In this document: piece after piece, positions 48,966 to 58,400 of the stretch
How positions within the stretch are numbered: position 1 is the stretch's first letter
Layout: the number at the start of each line of letters is the position of its first letter
From: Actinocatenispora sp036503555
GTDB taxonomy: Bacteria > Actinomycetota > Actinomycetes > Mycobacteriales > Micromonosporaceae
Assembly (NCBI GenBank): GCA_036503555.1
Contig: DASXWQ010000051.1
Coordinates: 74,269-138,268 of the forward strand
Direction of reading: 5' to 3'
DNA: 64,000 nucleotides
Translations under genes and position numbers: made by a program
The notes under the pieces: model-generated
Seen by the model: the letters and a program-made list of their open reading frames with translations, nothing else
Told to the model about the DNA's origin: nothing
Database searches by the model: none

Positions 48966-50570
48966 TCACGGCGTGAGCTGCCACTGCTGGTTGGCTCCGC
49001 CGCCGCAGTCCCAGATCTGTGCCTGCGTACCGTCCTCGGTGCTCCAGCCGGTGTCGTCCAGGCAACGGCCGGACGGCGTGTTGATCACCTGTCCGTCGCG
49101 CAGCGTCCACTGCTGGGCGCCGGTGCCGTTGCAGTCGTACACCTGGACCTTGGCGCCGTTGACGGTGTTGCCGTCGGTGACGTCGAGGCACTTGTCGAGC
49201 GAGCGCAGCGTCCCGTCGGTGCCGTACGTCCACTGCTGGGCGTTCGTGCCGTTGCACCGGTAGATCTGCACCGGGGTGCGGTTGGCGCTGTCGGCGTCGT
49301 GCACGTCGAGACACACCCCCCGGTACCCGTGGAGCGCCCCGGTGACCGGCAGCGTCGGGCTGGGGCTCGGCGTCGGTGACGGCGACGACGACGTCGGACC
49401 GGTGGTGGGGTGCCCGCCGGCCCGGTCGGGCGTACGCCCGGTCGTGGCGAGCGCCCAGCCGACGCCGATGCCGACGGCGCCGAGCAGGACCACCGCGGTG
49501 GCGCCGGCGCAGAGCCAGAAGACCAGCCGCAGCCGGGACCGTCGTACCGGTGGCGCCTCGTGCGGCCCGTCGTGCGGCGGCGGTGGCGCGTCCGGGCCGA
49601 CGGTGGCGACGCCGCGCGGGAACACCGGCCCGGGCAGGGTCGGTACCGCGACCGTCGGGTGGCCGCCGCCGGGCAGCAGGTGGCCGATCTCGGCGCGCTG
49701 CCGGTCGATCAGCTCGGGTACGCCCGGCGGCCACGGCCGCGCCGACGGCTCGACGTCACCGATGAACGCGACGACCTCCGCCGGGGTGGGCCGCCGGGCC
49801 GGATCCTTGTCCAGGCAGGGCCCGACGAGCCGCCGTACGGGCTCGGGCAGCCCGGCCAGGTCGGGCTCGGCGTGCAGGATCTGGTGGAGCAGCTGCGGGA
49901 CGGTGTCGCCGGTGAACAGCTGCCGGCCGGTGCCGGCGAGGGCGACGACGCAGCCGAACGCGAACACGTCGGCGGCCGGCCCGGTCGGTTCGCCGCGGAT
50001 CTGTTCGGGCGACAGGTATCCGGCCGTACCCACGAGCATCCCCGGTCGGGTCAGCTCGCCGGTGCCGGTGCCGGTGCCGATGCCGTCGGCGGTCTGCGCG
50101 ATCCCGAAGTCGACGACCCGTACGCCGTCGTCGGTGAGCAGCACGTTCGACGGGTTGAGATCGCGGTGCACGACGCCCGCGGCGTGGATGGAGACCAGCG
50201 CGGAGGCGAGGCCCGCGGCGAGGCGCCGGACCGCCGGCTCGGGCAGCGGGCCGGTCGCCCGCATCGCCTCCGACAGCGACGGCCCCGGTACGAAGACGGA
50301 CGCGAGCCACGGCGGGTCCGCGTCCGGGTCGGCGTCGAGGACCGCGGCGGTGTGCGCGCCGGACACCCGCCGCGACGCCTCGACCTCCCGCCGGAACCGC
50401 GCACGGAAGCCGTCGTCGGCGCGTACCTGCTCGCCGATCAGCTTGACCGCGACCAGTCGTCCGTCCGGGCCGGCGGCCAGGCACACCCGGCCCATGCCGC
50501 CCCGGCCCAGCTCGGCCAGCAGCCGGTACGCTCCCGCCTGCCCCCGCTCGGACGCCTCCAGCGGCCGCAT
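48966..50570 (-). CDS. PknB-type Ser/Thr kinase with extracellular ricin-type lectin domain
   Basis: 534 aa. Residues 14-275 are a Hanks-type kinase: glycine loop GRGGMG (22-27), K43 in VAVK, catalytic loop HRDLNPSN (D137, with Asn in place of the usual Lys) and DFG 154-156. One span at about 348-374 is followed by a Ser/Pro/Thr-rich stalk and a beta-trefoil (411-534) with three QxW repeats (QQWTYG, QQWTLR, NQQWQL). It presumably senses a glycan outside and signals inside. GGAGGG fixes ATG 50570. No partner gene adjoins it. Confidence 0.9.
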   Translation of the reverse strand: MRPLEASERGQAGAYRLLAELGRGGMGRVCLAAGPDGRLVAVKLIGEQVRADDGFRARFRREVEASRRVSGAHTAAVLDADPDADPPWLASVFVPGPSLSEAMRATGPLPEPAVRRLAAGLASALVSIHAAGVVHRDLNPSNVLLTDDGVRVVDFGIAQTADGIGTGTGTGELTRPGMLVGTAGYLSPEQIRGEPTGPAADVFAFGCVVALAGTGRQLFTGDTVPQLLHQILHAEPDLAGLPEPVRRLVGPCLDKDPARRPTPAEVVAFIGDVEPSARPWPPGVPELIDRQRAEIGHLLPGGGHPTVAVPTLPGPVFPRGVATVGPDAPPPPHDGPHEAPPVRRSRLRLVFWLCAGATAVVLLGAVGIGVGWALATTGRTPDRAGGHPTTGPTSSSPSPTPSPSPTLPVTGALHGYRGVCLDVHDADSANRTPVQIYRCNGTNAQQWTYGTDGTLRSLDKCLDVTDGNTVNGAKVQVYDCNGTGAQQWTLRDGQVINTPSGRCLDDTGWSTEDGTQAQIWDCGGGANQQWQLTP

Positions 50571-50660
50571 CGCACCCTCCCCAGGGCATGCACCGCTCGC
50601 GGCGCCCTTCCTACAGCGCCGCCCATCGTACGAGAGGGGCGCGTGCGGCCGCGGGACGCG

Positions 50661-52013
50661 TCAGCGGGAGAGGTAGAGCGCCTCGGTGAGGGCCATCGAC
50701 GACAGTTCGTCGGGGGAGACGGACTCGTTCGGGGCGTGGATGAGGCAGGCGGGTTCCTCGACGCCGAGCAGCATGATCTCGGCGCCCGGGTACGTGTCGG
50801 CGAAGACGTTGCACAGCGGGATCGAGCCGCCCTGCCCGGACTCGACCGGGTCGGCGCCGAACGCGGTGCGCATCGCCGCCGACATCGCCTGGTACGCGGG
50901 GCCGCTGGTGTTCGCGCGGAACGGCTGGCCGACCGCCTCGACGGCCACCTCGACCCGCGCGTGCCAGGGCGTGGCGGCGACGAGATGCGAGCGCAGCGCG
51001 TCGAGCGCGACGTGCGCGTCCATGCCCGGCGGTACCCGCAGGTTGATGCGGGCGGCGGCGGTGGGCTGGATCGCGGCGGACGAGCCGACGACCTTCGGTG
51101 CGTCGATGCCGAGCACGGTCACGGCGGGCCGGGCCCAGAGCCGGTCGGCGACGGTACCCGTGCCGGTCAGCGAGACGCCGTCGAGCACGTGCGCGTCCCG
51201 CCGGAAGGTGGCTTCGTCGTAGTCGACCCCGGACCACTTCTGGTCGCCGGCCAGGCCGCGGACCGTGGTGTCCCCGGTACCGTCGCGCAGCGTGGCGAGC
51301 ACCCGGATCAGCGCGGCCAGCGCGTCCGGCGCGGGACCGCCGAACATGCCGGAGTGCATCTCACTGTCCAGTGTGGAGATCGTGACCACGACGACGATGG
51401 TGCCGCGCAGGCTGGTCGTGAACGTCGGCTTGCCGAGCGTGGCGTTGCCGCAGTCGGCGACGACGATCTCGTCGGCGCGCAGCAGGTCGGGATGGGCCGC
51501 GACGTGGTCCTCCAGCCCGCCGGTGCCCTGCTCCTCGGAGCCCTCGGCGACGAACTTGACGCCGACGGTCGGCGCGCCGTCGAGCGCGCGCAGCGCAGTG
51601 AGGTGGGCGACGATGTTGCCCTTGCAGTCGGCGCTGCCCCGCCCGTACCACCGGCCATCCCGCTCGGTCAGCTCGAACGGCGGGGTACGCCAGGCCGTGT
51701 CGGACAGCGGCGGCTGCACGTCGTAGTGGCAGTACAGCAGGACGGTGGGCGCGCCGGGCGGTGCGGGCCGCTCGGCGTACACGGCCGTGCTGCCGTCGGC
51801 GACGGTCAGCAGCTTCGTGTCGGTGAGACCCGCGTCGGCGCACGCGTCGGCCACCCAGCGGGCGGTCTTCGCGCACTCCTCCGGCGGGTACTGCCGGGCG
51901 TCGGCGACCGACCGGTACGACACCAGCTCGGCCAGGTCGTCGTGGGCGCGCGGCATCAGCCCGCGTACCCGGGCGGTCAGCGCGTCCACTGTGGACTCCC
52001 GCGTGCTGTGCAT
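50661..52013 (-). CDS. M20-family metallodipeptidase
   Basis: 450 aa. Metal and catalytic residues are in LLYCHYDVQPP (His, Asp), GRGSADCKGN (bridging Asp), FVAEGSEEQGT (Glu pair) and the late IHAPNESV His; VADCGNATLGKPT supplies another Asp. Closest in layout to cytosolic non-specific dipeptidases (carnosinase/Dug1 type). ATG 52013 lies 11 bases after the small membrane gene; the frame further upstream belongs to no gene. With the permease it forms an amino-acid or dipeptide utilisation operon. A TCCACTGTGGA copy follows the start. Confidence 0.85.
   Translation of the reverse strand: MHSTRESTVDALTARVRGLMPRAHDDLAELVSYRSVADARQYPPEECAKTARWVADACADAGLTDTKLLTVADGSTAVYAERPAPPGAPTVLLYCHYDVQPPLSDTAWRTPPFELTERDGRWYGRGSADCKGNIVAHLTALRALDGAPTVGVKFVAEGSEEQGTGGLEDHVAAHPDLLRADEIVVADCGNATLGKPTFTTSLRGTIVVVVTISTLDSEMHSGMFGGPAPDALAALIRVLATLRDGTGDTTVRGLAGDQKWSGVDYDEATFRRDAHVLDGVSLTGTGTVADRLWARPAVTVLGIDAPKVVGSSAAIQPTAAARINLRVPPGMDAHVALDALRSHLVAATPWHARVEVAVEAVGQPFRANTSGPAYQAMSAAMRTAFGADPVESGQGGSIPLCNVFADTYPGAEIMLLGVEEPACLIHAPNESVSPDELSSMALTEALYLSR
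51985..51995. repeat. TCCACWGTGGA palindrome, copy 9
   Basis: A perfect copy near the dipeptidase start, read as Glu-Ser-Thr-Val-Asp. A variant (TCCAGTGTGGA) is at 51367-51377 in the same gene. Confidence 0.8.
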
Positions 52014-52024
52014 GCCCGGTCCCT

Positions 52025-52474
52025 TCAGGAGTCGGATGTGTCGTCGAGCTTCAGGTCGCGTACCGCGCGGTCGAACTCGTCGATCTGGTCCGGGCAGTAC
52101 GTCTGGATGACGAGCCGTTCGCCGGCGACGAGGTCGCTCTCGCCGATGACGCCGCGCTGGCCGGGTCCGGCCGCCCCGTTCGACAGCCCCTGGTACGCCC
52201 GGGCCAGCGACAGCGCCGACCCCGGGTCCTGGCACACCTGCCCGCCGTCGGTGCCGAACAGCCGGATCACCTGGTCCTTGTCGAGCGGCGTCGGTATGCC
52301 CGCGTCGTGTGCGGCGGCGATGAGCTGGTCGGCCTTCTGCGACGCCTGCCGCGACTCCTTGCCCTGGTGGAACGCGAACAGCCCCCACACGATGCCGCCG
52401 ATGACCAGCACCGCGAGCACCCCGTACGTGACGAACCGCAGTTGCCGGTGGGACCACGCCACGCTCATCCTCAT
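52025..52474 (-). CDS. Small single-span membrane protein
   Basis: 149 aa. One span at about 13-33 (RFVTYGVLAVLVIGGIVWGL), then an extracytoplasmic domain with two Cys (GQVCQDP and IQTYCPDQ) that could pair. ATG 52474 overlaps the permease TGA (ATGA), and the dipeptidase follows 11 bases on, so the three are one operon. No family recognised; an accessory or lipid-facing partner of the permease is possible. Confidence 0.6.
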   Translation of the reverse strand: MRMSVAWSHRQLRFVTYGVLAVLVIGGIVWGLFAFHQGKESRQASQKADQLIAAAHDAGIPTPLDKDQVIRLFGTDGGQVCQDPGSALSLARAYQGLSNGAAGPGQRGVIGESDLVAGERLVIQTYCPDQIDEFDRAVRDLKLDDTSDS

Positions 52475-53946
52475 GCCGGCTCACCCGCCTGCTGCGCCTC
52501 CGCGGCACGCCACGACGGCTTCCGCAGCCGGTAGAACAGGAACGGTACGAGCAGGCCCACGATCCCCGCGCCACCCGCCACGATCGCGATGTACACGCCC
52601 ACGTGGCCGGACTTGAACTGGGACGGCGGGACGAACCCGATCGCCAGCGCGGCGACCGACGCGACGAACCCGACCACGCACAGCACCGGCAGGATCGGCG
52701 CCCGGTACCCGCGCGGGTGGTCGGGCTGCGTGCGCCGCAGCCGCATCGCCGCCACGAAGATCAGCAGGTACACGATCAGGTACACCTGGGTCGTGATCAC
52801 CGACAGGATCCAGTACGCGCTGGACACGTCCGGGATGAACGCGTACAGCAGGGCGATGACGGTGGTGACGGCGCCCTGGCAGACCAGGATGTTGCGCTGC
52901 ACGCCGTGCTTGTTGAGCCGCTGGAGGAACGGCGGCAGGTAGCCGTTCTCGCGGGCGATCATCAGCAGCCCCTTGCTGGGGCCGGCGAGCCAGGTCAGCA
53001 TCCCGCCCAGCGCCGCGGCGATCAGCATGATGCCGAGCACCGGCGTCAGGAAGCCGATGTTGAACTCGGCGAAGAACGCGTCGAACGCCTGCATCACGCC
53101 GGCCGTCAGGCTCAGTTGCCCGCTCGGTACGACCCAGCTGATCGTCAGCGCCGGCACGATGAAGATGACCAGCACCAGCAGCACCGCGAGGAACATCGAC
53201 CGCGGGTACTCCTTGCCCGGGTTGCGCAGCGACGACACGTGCACCGCGTTCATCTCCATGCCCGAGTACGACAGGAAGTTGTTGACGATGAGCACGAGGC
53301 TCGCGAGCCCGGCCCACGGCGGCAGCAGGTGCGAGGCGTCCATCGGTGCGGCGGACGGGTGGCCCTGGCCGAGGAACACGACGCCGAGGACGAGCAGCAG
53401 CGCGCCCGGGACCAGCGTGCCGATGATCAGGCCGGCCGACGACAGGCCCGCGACGGACTTGGTGCCCTGGGTGGAAACCAGGACGCCGAGCCAGTAGAGG
53501 ACCATGATGACGATCGCGGTGAACACGCCGCTCGACGCCAGCTTCGGGTTGAACACGTACGCGAGGGTGCTGGCGACATACGCGAGCAGGCTCGGGTAGT
53601 AGAAGATCGTCATCGCGAACTGGCACCACACGGCGAGGAAGCCCAGCGGCTTCGACAGGCCCTCCGACACCCAGCGGTACACGCCGCCGGACCAGCCGGA
53701 CGCCAGCTCCGCCGACACCAGCGACGTCGGCAACAGGAACACGATGGCCGGCACGATGTAGAGGAAGACGCAGGCCAGGCCGTACACGGCCATGGTCGGT
53801 GAGGCGCGCAGGCTCGCCACCGAACTCGTCGTCATGAACGCGAGCGCGATCCACGAGATGACGTTCGTGGCCGGCTTCGGTACGGCGGCGGCCGGGACCG
53901 TCGTGGCCCGACTCCGCCCGTCGGCAGGCATGTCGACCGTACCCAT
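52471..53946 (-). CDS. APC-family amino-acid permease (glutamate:GABA antiporter-like)
   Basis: 491 aa, about 12 spans. ISWIALAFMTTSSVASLRAS is the glycine/Ser-rich first span, with YGLACVFLYIVPAIVFLLPT and GWSGGVYRWVSEGL as in GadC/YjeM-type APC permeases. GGGAGG precedes ATG 53946. First gene of the operon with the small membrane protein and the M20 dipeptidase. The upstream 190 bases contain a strong dyad. Substrate may be an amino acid or a product of dipeptide breakdown. Confidence 0.85.
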   Translation of the reverse strand: MGTVDMPADGRSRATTVPAAAVPKPATNVISWIALAFMTTSSVASLRASPTMAVYGLACVFLYIVPAIVFLLPTSLVSAELASGWSGGVYRWVSEGLSKPLGFLAVWCQFAMTIFYYPSLLAYVASTLAYVFNPKLASSGVFTAIVIMVLYWLGVLVSTQGTKSVAGLSSAGLIIGTLVPGALLLVLGVVFLGQGHPSAAPMDASHLLPPWAGLASLVLIVNNFLSYSGMEMNAVHVSSLRNPGKEYPRSMFLAVLLVLVIFIVPALTISWVVPSGQLSLTAGVMQAFDAFFAEFNIGFLTPVLGIMLIAAALGGMLTWLAGPSKGLLMIARENGYLPPFLQRLNKHGVQRNILVCQGAVTTVIALLYAFIPDVSSAYWILSVITTQVYLIVYLLIFVAAMRLRRTQPDHPRGYRAPILPVLCVVGFVASVAALAIGFVPPSQFKSGHVGVYIAIVAGGAGIVGLLVPFLFYRLRKPSWRAAEAQQAGEPA

Positions 53947-54008
53947 GGCCACCTCCCGTGTCCGGCCTGTCATCGACGGTAGGCCCGGGCGTACGCAGCG
54001 CGGCCACG

Positions 54009-54033
54009 TTTCCGCGAAAAGCCTTCGCGGAAA
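54009..54033. promoter_or_regulatory. Dyad between the permease and FtsX-like genes
   Basis: TTTCCGCGAA (54009-54018) and TTCGCGGAAA (54024-54033) form perfect 10-base arms with a 5-base centre. A TTGACG box for the permease lies beside it (minus strand, 54037-54042). It is most likely an operator for an unknown regulator. Confidence 0.55.
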
Positions 54034-54061
54034 ACCCGTCAACCGGGCCGTTTCCCTCCTG

Positions 54062-54072
54062 TCCACAGTGGA
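54062..54072. repeat. TCCACWGTGGA palindrome, copy 10
   Basis: A perfect copy and the only one outside a coding region, in the gap between the divergent permease and lipoprotein genes. Confidence 0.8.
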
Positions 54073-54138
54073 GGGCCGCGGGTGGCGCCGGTCGACTAGC
54101 CTCGCGGAGGCGCGGGGACGCCGCGCGGGAAGAGGGTC

Positions 54139-54552
54139 GTGGTGGGTGCTGTCCGGCGCGCGGTGACGGTCGGGATGCTGCTGCTCGTGGCGCTGGCCGG
54201 GTGCGGCGGCACGCCCAAGCACGATCCCGTACGGCCCGGCCCGGTGACCGTGCTCGTCTCGCTGCGCGACGACGCGACGACCGCCCAGCAGGGCGCCGTC
54301 CGCCAGAAACTCCGGGCCGCGCCCGGCGTCACGCGGGTGGTGTACGAGTCGCGCGAGCAGGCGTACCAACGGTTCCGCCGGCAGTTCGCCCACGACCCGC
54401 ACGTGGGGACGACGCGACCGGAGGACTTCCCGAACACGTTCCGCGTCACGGTCCGGGACCGGACCTCGGCCGACCGGCTCGTGCCGTCAGTCCGGCGCCT
54501 GCCCGGCGTCGCCACCGCCAGCATCACCCCCACCGCCAGCCCGACCCGCTGA
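54139..54552 (+). CDS. Free-standing FtsX-ectodomain lipoprotein
   Basis: 137 aa. Lipoprotein signal (MLLLVALAGC, lipid on the Cys near residue 22). The rest matches the extracellular loop domain of the cell-division protein FtsX: VTVLVSLRDDATTAQQGAVR then APGVTRVVYESREQAYQRFR and RPEDFPNTFRVTV. The four FtsX membrane spans are missing, and no FtsE is near. A decoy or adaptor for a wall hydrolase is possible. GTG 54139 follows GGGAAGAGGG. A -10-like TAGCCT is at 54097-54102. Confidence 0.75.
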   Translation: MVGAVRRAVTVGMLLLVALAGCGGTPKHDPVRPGPVTVLVSLRDDATTAQQGAVRQKLRAAPGVTRVVYESREQAYQRFRRQFAHDPHVGTTRPEDFPNTFRVTVRDRTSADRLVPSVRRLPGVATASITPTASPTR

Positions 54553-54581
54553 CCGGCTCGCCGCTGGCCGCGCGGCGCGGG

Positions 54582-55484
54582 TCAGTGGCGGTGGGTGTTG
54601 TCCGGTTGGCGCGGGTCGGCGGGGTGCTCGAAGCCGGGGCGCAACCGGACCCGGGCCCGTCGTTCGCGTTCCAGCCAGTCGACGAATGCGTGGCGCCGGG
54701 CCGCGTCGCGCAGCTCGGCCGCCGGGTCGGTGGCGTCGCCGCCCGCGCGTACCGCCTCGACGAGGATGGTGTGGACAGCGCCGGCCACGTCGACCGGGCC
54801 GTACGGCTCGCCCGGCGTGGCGGCGGCGATCGCGGCGCCGAGCGGCCCGGCGTACCGGTCCGGGCGTACCCAGCCGAGGTGTTGCGGCGGGCCGCCCGCC
54901 GCCGGCACCAGCCGGACCCGGCGCTCCTCCGGCTCGGAACGCGCCGGGACGCGGGACGCGGACGGCGGCTCGACCGCGGCGGTCACCCACTCGTACACGG
55001 CGCGGGCGACGGGGGAGGCCACGAGCACGGCGACCGGTACGCTGCCCAGCTCCAGCGCCGCCGTCGCCGACGGGCGCCACGGCGCGCGGTGCGCGGCGGT
55101 GACGGTGATCCCGCGCTCGGCCGCGGTCCGCTCGACCAGCATCTCGACCGTACGCAGCTGCACCAGCCAGCGGCGCAGCTGCCGGCCCTCGGCGCCGCCG
55201 TCGGCGGGTAGCAGCGCGGCGGCCGGCCCGCGCCGCATCCGGGCCAGCACCTCCTCGACCGCACCGAGCCGCAGCGTCACCCCGTCCACGTCGGCCACGA
55301 CCGCGTCCGCGTCGGTCGGCTGCCCGTGCGCGTGCTCGACGTTGGCCGCGCCGTGCACGCGCCCGCCCGGAGCGTGTCCGACCTCGCCCGCGCCGTGCGG
55401 GTACCCGACCTCGCCCGCGCCGTGCTCGCCGGCGGTCGCGGGCGCGGCGTGCGGCTCGGCCGGGGGGTGGTGGTGCGTGGTCAC
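54582..55484 (-). CDS. Unknown protein coupled to the alpha-mannosidase
   Basis: 300 aa from GTG 55484, which overlaps the mannosidase TGA (GTGA). The first 45 residues are His/Gly/Pro-rich with HGAGEVG-type repeats. The middle (VDGVTLRLGAVEEVLARMRR then QLRRWLVQLRTVEMLVERTA) is helical and resembles the chaperone part of SurA/PpiC-like proteins; the end (RHAFVDWLERERRARVRLRP) also fits a foldase-like helix. I cannot name the family with confidence. Strict coupling suggests it helps fold or bind the mannosidase. Confidence 0.55.
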   Translation of the reverse strand: MTTHHHPPAEPHAAPATAGEHGAGEVGYPHGAGEVGHAPGGRVHGAANVEHAHGQPTDADAVVADVDGVTLRLGAVEEVLARMRRGPAAALLPADGGAEGRQLRRWLVQLRTVEMLVERTAAERGITVTAAHRAPWRPSATAALELGSVPVAVLVASPVARAVYEWVTAAVEPPSASRVPARSEPEERRVRLVPAAGGPPQHLGWVRPDRYAGPLGAAIAAATPGEPYGPVDVAGAVHTILVEAVRAGGDATDPAAELRDAARRHAFVDWLERERRARVRLRPGFEHPADPRQPDNTHRH

Positions 55485-58400
55485 CGGTCGTCCCGGACAG
55501 TGAGGGGGACGGCGGGGGAGTAGCGGACGGCGCCGGCGGACGCGGCCTTCAGCAGCAGCCAGCCGGTACGCGGGGCGGCGTCGAGCGGCGCGGTCACGGT
55601 GACGGTGACCCGCGCGGCGCCGTCCGCCGGCACCGTGACGCCCTGCACCCGCGGCCCGACCATGCCCCACGTCTCGTACGGGGACAGCGCCCACACCGAC
55701 ACGTCGGCGTCGGTGTGGTTGGTGTTGCGCAGCTCCGCCGTCACGGTCGCGGTACCGCCCGCCGAGACGGTGACCTCGGTGTCGACCAGGGTCAGCTCGA
55801 CGCCGCTGTCACCGCCCTGGATCGCCTGCGCGGCAACGGGATTCTCCACCGCGGCAGGCTCCGCCCCGGAGCCATCGGGCACCCGCAGCAGCGCCACATC
55901 GGCGTACCGCTGGCCGTTGTCGAGCAGTTCGACGCGCACCGCGTACCGGCCCGGGGTCGGCGTGGCGGGCGGGGCCACGGTGACGTCGTAGCCGACGTGG
56001 CCGCCGGGAGCCAGCTCGTACGGCAGGGCCGTGGCGCTCGCCGACCACCCGTCCGGTACGGCGACGGCGGCGACGCCGGCACGTGGCGCGTCGACGACGT
56101 CGGAGGCGATCGTGACCCGCAGCGTGACGGGCCCGTCGACGTCCGCCCGGGTCGGGTCGACGTGCACCGCGACCGGTTGGTACCCGAGCGGAGCGGGGCC
56201 GGAGTTGTGCAGCCAGTACCGGGTGAAGACCGGCTGCACCTCCTCGGCTGTCGCGCCGAGCGGCGTCGCCGGGGCGGCGGGCAGTGCCGTGGCGTCGACG
56301 TCGAGTACCGCGGTGACCACGTCGGACGGTCCACTGTGGAGGGTGGCCGCGCCGCCGTCGACGGCCAGCGCCTCGCCCGGCCGCTCCAGCAGGTCGGCGG
56401 CGCGGGCGGCGACGACCGGTGCGGCGCAGGCGATGCGGACCGCGCCGCCGCGACCGTGCGCGTCGTACCCGCGGACGGTGAGGCCGTCCGCGGCGGACGG
56501 CCGGGCCGCACTGCCGACCGCGAGCGGGTTGCCCGTCGGCTTCAACGTGGTGAGGACGAAACCGTCGGAGACCTCGACCAGGGTGGCGGTGGCCGGCACC
56601 GGCCCGGGGTGCGGGTCGGACGCCACGGCGCGCAGCGGGTTGGTGAAGCCGGCGCCGGCGGCGACCATGCCGGCGTCGCGCCAGTCGCCGTCGCCCGCCA
56701 CGAACGCGTACTCCAGCTCGTGGGTCCAGTGCTGCAACTGGAACGCCGTCCCGTCCGGCGCGGTACGCCGCGGCGGGTCCAACCACACCCCGGACGGCCA
56801 GCCGGTGCAGGAACGCAGGAGCGACAGGTGCAGCGCGCCGTCGGAGGTCACGGCGAAGCCGGGGATGCCGCGGTTCAGCAGCCCGACACTGCGGTCCTCA
56901 TACCCACCGATGCCGTGCGGAACCCGTTGCGTCACACCGATCTCCGCGTCGGCGAGGTCGGCGGCCACCGCGGCCAGCTCGGCGTCCAGCGCGGCGTCGT
57001 CCACGCCGTCGACGACCAGGCAGGGCAGCGCCTCCGGCGCGCGCAGGTCCGCACCCGGCACCCACACCTCGGCGAGCGGGCGCGCCGCCGGTACCCAGAC
57101 GCGGGCGCGGCCGGTCTCGGCGAGCTGCCGCTTCAGCTCGTCCGCGTACGCCTCGCCGGCCTCGGCGAGCACCCGCGCCGCGTAGGAGTTGCGTTCCGGG
57201 CCGCCGACGAGGATCCGGACGTCGGGCAGGTTCGAGTCGACGTCGAGCAGCCCGTACCGGGAGCCGCCGGCGCGGGAGGTGGTGGCGGTGACGCCCTGCC
57301 CGACCAGCGCGATGACCAGCGGCCGGACCCGACCCTGGTCGTGGTCGTCGGGGCAGACGACCTCGGCGATGCCGATCGCCCGCCGGCCGGCGTCACCGTC
57401 CGATGTGGACACCGCGACGCGGGCCGCGGCGGACAGCCCGAACCACGTGTACGCCGGGTTGTCGAGGGTCCACGGGTGCTCGGCGCTGTCCACGTCGATC
57501 AGCCCGAAGCCGCGGCCGATGACCGCGTCGCCGACCTCGCTGACCGGCAGCGCGCCGGCGACGGGGGTGGGGAACCGCACGCGTACCAGCTTGTCGGCGC
57601 CGGTGAACTCGTCGATGCGGGTCCGCACGTCGACCCGGCCGACCCCGGCGAACACGGTCACGTACTGCGTGTACCGGACCGGGCCGACCGCGCCGCTGAC
57701 GACCAACCGCTCGCCGAGCGCGCTGCGCTCGGCGCGGACGGTCGCCGCGGTGTCCCGGGCGTACGTGCGACCGCCGGAGGGCAGCAGGTGCCAGGGGCCC
57801 TCCTTGAACTGCGGGTGCTCCGGGTACTCGTCGTAGACGACCAGCTCGTTGGCCACCTCGCCGGCGGCCACGAGCTGCCGGCCGGTGGCGAGGTCCACGA
57901 CGCTGTCCAGCCCACCGCCGCGCGCCGGATCCGCGCGGACCGCGAACCGGTCGCTCGTCGCCGACACGCCGCCGACCGCCGTCCACCCGCCACCGTCCAC
58001 ATCGGACGGTACGAGATGCACGGTGCGGTGGCCGATCCCGGGCACGTCGACCGCGAGGAACGACACGACCGCACGGCCGTCGCCGGCCGCCTCGACCAGC
58101 GCCGGGCGTACCGCGTCGCCGTCGTGGACCTCGAAACCGCGGGTGCCCGGGGGTGCCTCGACGGTCACCGTCACGACGTCGGTGCGGGACCAGGACTGTC
58201 CGTTGTGGACGGTCACGGCGATGCCGTCGCCGGACGTGTCCACCAACCCGGTCAGGTACCGCTGGGCGGCGTCCCGCACGCCCGACGCCCGGTCCAGCGC
58301 CTCGCGCCAGCCGGTCATCAGGTCCAGGTAGACCTGGTCGGACTCGGAGCCGGTCACCGCGTCGTGGTGCGCGCCGTACGCGAGCTGTCGCCACGCCGAG

